From UBA6770 sp965661115 (lineage in GTDB: Bacteria > Bacteroidota > Bacteroidia > Flavobacteriales_G > Salibacteraceae): a DNA stretch of 8,086 nt. Positions 4,955 through 8,086 of the stretch are shown one piece after another. Positions within the stretch are counted from its first letter, which is position 1. Each line of letters opens with the position of its first letter. The notes beneath the pieces were generated by a model that was given only the letters and a program-made list of their open reading frames with translations, did no database searches and was not told where the DNA came from. The stretch lies in contig CBFICO010000107.1 in assembly GCA_965661115.1 (NCBI GenBank), forward strand, positions 1 to 8,086, given 5' to 3'. The translations under genes and the position numbers were made by a program.

Positions 4955-5780
4955 TGCGATTTAATTGCCAACGAACAGACATGCTTGGCACAAATCCAAG
5001 GTTTTGGTGGTATTCAGATGCTAAGTCAATCTCCCAATCTTCCAGATTGATACCCGCGCCAAAAGATACTTTTCGCTGCAAGGAGTTTAACCCAAAGCGT
5101 ATATCAAATTTTTCGTGAACTCCATATTCGGCGCCTGCTTTTACATTTATTTTTTGCTCTAAATCTTTTTCTACCTCCAAAACGGTAATTACCTGCTCGT
5201 TAAAAGTGTAGGAGATTCCAGTTTTTAGAATGGTTGGAACTCTGTCGTTTAGCTGCTTATCCAAGCTCGAACGAGTTGGGTTATACAAATGCACGCCCAA
5301 CATTAGTTCGTCGTTGATTTTACTCTGAATTCCAAATTGCCCAAATAGTACACCTTTTTGTCCGTAGGGTTCGGTAAACCTCGTTTGCAAATAATCGAGC
5401 TGAAGTCCCATAGAAAGTTTGTCTCCAAAGTTTTTTGCAAAGGCAAGTCCGTATTGGTTCTCTGCAAATTGGTCAAACCCAAAAGAAGAAACATTAACGC
5501 CAATAACTCCAGCTTTCTTGATTGGGATTGCAAAAGCGGCGGCTTTTAAACCAGTTTCGGAGAGTAAAAAGTTGTTTTTGTAAGCAATTCCTGCGCTTAC
5601 GTTTTGGATGGTGGCTAATCCCGCTTGGTTGTGAAAGTTGGAGAAAACATTTTCAAAATTTAAAGAGGCATTTCCCATAGCAGATGCCCTAGAGCCAACG
5701 GGAAAATTGCGGTTTGAACTAAAGCCGGATTGCATTATTCCTAGCAGTCCCAGAAGCAGTATCCACCGTAAATTTTTCAC
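4947..5780 (-). CDS. PorV/PorQ-like outer-membrane barrel protein, GTG start
   Basis: This 277-residue protein is probably an outer-membrane beta barrel of the PorV/PorQ (FadL-like) group. A signal peptide covers about residues 1-22 (MKNLRWILLLGLLGIMQSG). The mature N-terminus has the family's typical FPVGSRASAMGNAS stretch (27-39) followed by NFHNQAGLA (48-56). The rest alternates as amphipathic strands, many with Gly and aromatic residues at turns. PorV and PorQ themselves are longer and serve type IX secretion; with no other Por gene visible, a role in that system is not supported here. The start is GTG at 5778-5780: reading upstream, no ATG occurs in frame before a stop, and the signal peptide begins directly after it. 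The gene overlaps the HhH barrel gene by 8 bases, so the two proteins may act as a pair in the outer membrane. Confidence 0.75.
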   Translation of the reverse strand: MKNLRWILLLGLLGIMQSGFSSNRNFPVGSRASAMGNASLNFENVFSNFHNQAGLATIQNVSAGIAYKNNFLLSETGLKAAAFAIPIKKAGVIGVNVSSFGFDQFAENQYGLAFAKNFGDKLSMGLQLDYLQTRFTEPYGQKGVLFGQFGIQSKINDELMLGVHLYNPTRSSLDKQLNDRVPTILKTGISYTFNEQVITVLEVEKDLEQKINVKAGAEYGVHEKFDIRFGLNSLQRKVSFGAGINLEDWEIDLASEYHQNLGFVPSMSVRWQLNRNE

Positions 5781-5798
5781 ACCCGAAAAGTAAGCACA

Positions 5799-5817
5799 AA
5801 ACGCTAAACGAGCGTTT
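5799..5817 (-). terminator. Hairpin between purE and the PorV/PorQ-like gene
   Basis: AAACGCT (5799-5805) and AGCGTTT (5811-5817) form a perfect 7-bp inverted repeat with a five-base loop, 13 bases past the purE stop on the minus strand. The T-run after it on the minus strand is short (TTTTG), so it is at best a weak terminator. It may instead be an operator or attenuating hairpin for the downstream pair. Confidence 0.4.
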
Positions 5818-5830
5818 ACAAATTGTTATG

Positions 5831-6316
5831 CTATTGGTTTTCTTCCAACTCTTTTGCAGTTGCCAATACCTTCTCTTTTAAAGAGTTTTTGTAGTCGAGC
5901 ATTCTGTTGTACACTTCATCATCATTTGCAGCAATTATTTGAGCCGCTAATAAACCTGCGTTTTTAGCAGCATTAAGCGCAACTGTTGCAACTGGAATTC
6001 CATTGGGCATTTGCAGAATAGATAAAACGCTATCCCAGCCATCAATAGAGTTGCTCGATTTTATAGGTACTCCAATTACGGGTAGAGCGGTTATAGACGC
6101 CGTCATACCAGGGAGATGAGCAGCACCGCCAGCACCTGCAATAATGGCTTTAATACCTCTTGACTTTGCGTTTTTTGCATAGTCGTACATACGGTCTGGA
6201 GTTCTGTGTGCCGAAACAATTGTTATTTCGTAATCAATTCCCAATTCTTTTAAAACATCGGCAGCGTCTTGCATTATTGGTAAATCGCTTTTACTGCCCA
6301 TTATTATTCCAATCAT
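5831..6316 (-). CDS. purE: N5-carboxyaminoimidazole ribonucleotide mutase
   Basis: PurE is a cytosolic enzyme of de novo purine synthesis. It converts N5-CAIR, made by PurK, to CAIR. The 161 residues match the usual class I length of about 160-170. Diagnostic motifs are all present: GSKSD at 7-11 for phosphate binding, SAHRTP at 35-40 with His37 as the probable catalytic His (equivalent to His45 in the E. coli enzyme), GAGGAAHLPG at 61-70, PVIGVP at 79-84, and LQMPNG at 101-106 before the C-terminal helix. It starts one base after the stop of rlmB, so it is in the same transcript and probably translationally coupled. No purK is visible in this window; the partner must lie elsewhere or beyond the window. 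Confidence 0.97.
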   Translation of the reverse strand: MIGIIMGSKSDLPIMQDAADVLKELGIDYEITIVSAHRTPDRMYDYAKNAKSRGIKAIIAGAGGAAHLPGMTASITALPVIGVPIKSSNSIDGWDSVLSILQMPNGIPVATVALNAAKNAGLLAAQIIAANDDEVYNRMLDYKNSLKEKVLATAKELEENQ

Positions 6317-6317
6317 C

Positions 6318-7070
6318 TTATTTAAAGTTTTGTTGTCTTTCTACTTCCGATAATATCATTCCAGTGGCAACAGCAACGTTTAAGGAGGCTACTTTTCCTG
6401 TCATTGGAATTTTTGCTATTACATCTGCTTTTTCTAATGTTTTGGGGTGAATTCCTTCACCTTCATCGCCCATAATTATGGCCACCGAACCTGACAGATC
6501 TGATTTATATATGCTGCTGTCCGCCTTTTCTGAACACGCTACGAGTTTAACGCCGCTTTCTTGGATAAACTGTATACTGCTTCCAAAATGAATTTCTTTA
6601 CAAACTGGTATATTGAAGATAGCTCCTGCAGATGTTCTCACTACATCGGAGTTAATTGGAACCGAGTTTTTTGCAGGTAGCACTATTGCATTAACGCCCA
6701 TGCACTCGGCGGTTCTTACCATTGAGCCAAAGTTGCGCACATCGGTAATTCCATCAAGAATTAACAAGCGAGGAGTTTCACCTTTTTCTATCAAAGCGGG
6801 TAATACGTTTTCTATTGATTGATTTGAAATTGGCGAGATAAAACCAATAAATCCTTGGTGATTTTTACGTGTGATTCGATGCAGTTTTTCGGCTGGAACT
6901 TCTTTTACTACCACACCACTTTTTCGAGCAAGCCTTTTAAGGTCGTGCGCGTTATCGCCTTTAAGTCCTTTTTGAACTAGAAGTTTGTCAATAGTTTCAC
7001 CTTTTTCAAGTGCTTCACGTACTGGGTGAATACCGTAAATTAAATCGTCTTGATTTTCCTTTTGATTCAT
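6318..7070 (-). CDS. rlmB: 23S rRNA (guanosine-2251-2'-O)-methyltransferase
   Basis: This SpoU-family (SPOUT) methyltransferase is predicted to methylate the 2'-OH of G2251 in the peptidyl-transferase P-loop of 23S rRNA, using S-adenosylmethionine. Its 250 residues are close to the 243 of E. coli RlmB. An N-terminal L30e-like substrate-binding domain begins DLIYGIHPVREALE (9-22). The catalytic trefoil-knot domain has motif 1 at about 106-121 (DGITDVRNFGSMVRTA, with Asn113 and Arg119), motif 2 IIMGDEGEGI at 198-207, and motif 3 VASLNVAVATG at 227-237. The closely related TrmH/SpoU paralogs cannot be fully excluded, but the YGIHPVREAL start and length favour RlmB. It sits between the GWxTD gene and purE with one-base gaps on both sides, so all three are likely one transcript. 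Confidence 0.92.
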   Translation of the reverse strand: MNQKENQDDLIYGIHPVREALEKGETIDKLLVQKGLKGDNAHDLKRLARKSGVVVKEVPAEKLHRITRKNHQGFIGFISPISNQSIENVLPALIEKGETPRLLILDGITDVRNFGSMVRTAECMGVNAIVLPAKNSVPINSDVVRTSAGAIFNIPVCKEIHFGSSIQFIQESGVKLVACSEKADSSIYKSDLSGSVAIIMGDEGEGIHPKTLEKADVIAKIPMTGKVASLNVAVATGMILSEVERQQNFK

Positions 7071-7071
7071 A

Positions 7072-8086
7072 TTAGTAGCTGTAAACCCTTCCTTGGCGCC
7101 AAGTATCTACTGCATTGTACCAAAATGATTTGTATTCTGGACTACGTTGCAATCTAAAATCGTTATCGCTAAAAGGGTTAAACGTTTTTGTAAAATTAAA
7201 AGTAAGATTTGGTTGCGATTTGTTGTTGCCGTAAATCCAACTTTCACCAGAAAGTGTTCTGTAGATATTATCGGGTGGACCAAACACGGTGTAAATTAAT
7301 CCTCTATCGCTTTTCCAACCCGGAACATGAGAGGTGAAAAACTCATTAGAGTCTTCAATGCGCTGGTAGTAATTTCTAATAAGTTCTCTTGATTTATCCG
7401 GACTGTTGCAGCGATCTAACCAAAACTCATCAATTGCATCTTGAGGATCCTCGGCTTCGGAAATGCGTTTAAACTCTTTATTCGTACTTATAAATCTAAC
7501 AGAAGGTAACATGTCTTCGTGTTTTTTAATAGCAGGAAAATATTGATCCACTTTTAGTAGGGTTAGCCCAACCGTACCAGAAGAATCGGATTGAATGTGG
7601 TAAATGCCTTGTTGATTAAATCGAGTGATAAATGAATTATTTGTGTCTAAAGTAGCGTAATAAAAACTGTCTGGTTCAAAATCGAACCGCTTTGCATTGT
7701 AGCTCACAAAGGGTGGGGGAGATAGCGGAAATTCTCTATCGTAATATTTTACAATTACGCGCTTTATCATTGCGTCGCTGCAGGTAACCTTGTAATCACC
7801 ATTATCATTTACCTGATAGCTTACATGCGGCTGATTGGTCTTTAAATTCTCAACCAGGTAATTTTGTCTGTTCTGGCGCGATGTTTTATCCACCTCAATA
7901 AGTTTTTCTTCTTCAATATTTCGGTTCAAGTCTTTAACGATTACCCTCAGAATGTAGCGTTTTGGATATTGAGCGTTTATGTCAAATTTTCCGGTAATTG
8001 ATTTTAGCGCCTTTTCATTGTTTATATCAGAAATTAAAAAAGAAGCAGAATCGACAATTTCATTCGAAGTAAAAGACTCGTACATC
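7072..8086 (-). CDS. GWxTD domain-containing protein, N-terminus beyond the window
   Basis: The visible 337 residues are the C-terminal part of a GWxTD-domain protein, a Bacteroidota family of unknown function usually around 400-500 residues and often exported. The first in-frame Met (8083-8085) is followed by MYESFTSNEI, has no signal peptide, and the frame stays open to the window edge, so the real start lies outside. Residues about 1-185 resemble two or three beta-sandwich stretches. The signature region is at about 200-290: an EFWLDRC segment, a helix with YYQRIEDSNEFF, then VPGWKSDRGLIYTVFGPPDNIY and SWIYG. The hallmark reads GWKSD (256-260), with Ser in place of the usual Thr. The gene is followed by rlmB after one base, so this protein heads (or continues) the rlmB-purE transcript. 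Confidence 0.88.
   Translation of the reverse strand, partial: MYESFTSNEIVDSASFLISDINNEKALKSITGKFDINAQYPKRYILRVIVKDLNRNIEEEKLIEVDKTSRQNRQNYLVENLKTNQPHVSYQVNDNGDYKVTCSDAMIKRVIVKYYDREFPLSPPPFVSYNAKRFDFEPDSFYYATLDTNNSFITRFNQQGIYHIQSDSSGTVGLTLLKVDQYFPAIKKHEDMLPSVRFISTNKEFKRISEAEDPQDAIDEFWLDRCNSPDKSRELIRNYYQRIEDSNEFFTSHVPGWKSDRGLIYTVFGPPDNIYRTLSGESWIYGNNKSQPNLTFNFTKTFNPFSDNDFRLQRSPEYKSFWYNAVDTWRQGRVYSY

Noticed and set aside
5303..5533. Overlapping frames inside the PorV/PorQ-like gene on both strands
   Set aside because: They are shadows of a gene with clear signal peptide and family motifs; they lack motifs of their own.
4947..5780. Naming this gene porV or porQ
   Set aside because: It is shorter than both, and no other type IX secretion gene is in view; only family-level resemblance is supported.
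8083..8085. Met codon as the start of the GWxTD gene
   Set aside because: The frame stays open to the window edge, no signal peptide follows and the protein would be shorter than the family; it is an internal Met of a truncated gene.
1..8086. CRISPR array, insertion sequence transposase, rRNA or complete tRNA gene
   Set aside because: No regularly spaced repeats, transposase motifs or full RNA-gene structures were seen on either strand.

Overview
The window looks like a chromosomal segment of a member of the Bacteroidota, most likely Flavobacteriia. It is AT-rich. Its genes lack Shine-Dalgarno sequences and have A-rich leaders, and several are preceded by TAnnTTTG-like -7 boxes. It also carries families typical of the phylum: a GWxTD-domain protein, a PorV/PorQ-type outer-membrane protein and a helix-hairpin-helix (HhH) outer-membrane barrel.

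Left edge (1-673): the 3' tail of an unidentified gene is followed by about 560 bases without a convincing gene. This stretch holds a minus-strand fragment resembling a tRNA 3' end (possible attachment-site scar), two orphan intrinsic terminators, and between them a GC-rich island of small hairpins bounded by an 8-bp inverted repeat.

Plus-strand block (674-2840): four related small lipoprotein genes lie here. Each encodes a lipobox Cys followed by C-x(5)-C-x-C and two further cysteines. The second copy carries an in-frame TAA directly after the lipobox Cys and is otherwise intact, so it appears freshly inactivated. Seven bases after the third copy starts a 319-residue inner-membrane protein that fuses a MauE/DoxX-like membrane domain (CGCFG motif) to a thioredoxin-like domain (CPHC). 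Both cysteine pairs are predicted to face the periplasm. I infer that this protein may handle the disulfides of the four-cysteine lipoproteins around it. That is the most novel idea in the window. Copies 1, 2 and 4 each end in their own intrinsic terminator. The third copy shares a transcript with the redox protein.

Minus-strand block (2843-8086), read right to left: a truncated GWxTD protein, rlmB (23S rRNA Gm2251 methyltransferase) and purE (N5-CAIR mutase) are separated by single bases. After 50 bases with a hairpin comes a PorV/PorQ-like barrel protein with a GTG start. Its last 8 bases overlap the start of a 703-residue HhH plus beta-barrel protein. The two blocks converge at the terminator at 2811-2840.
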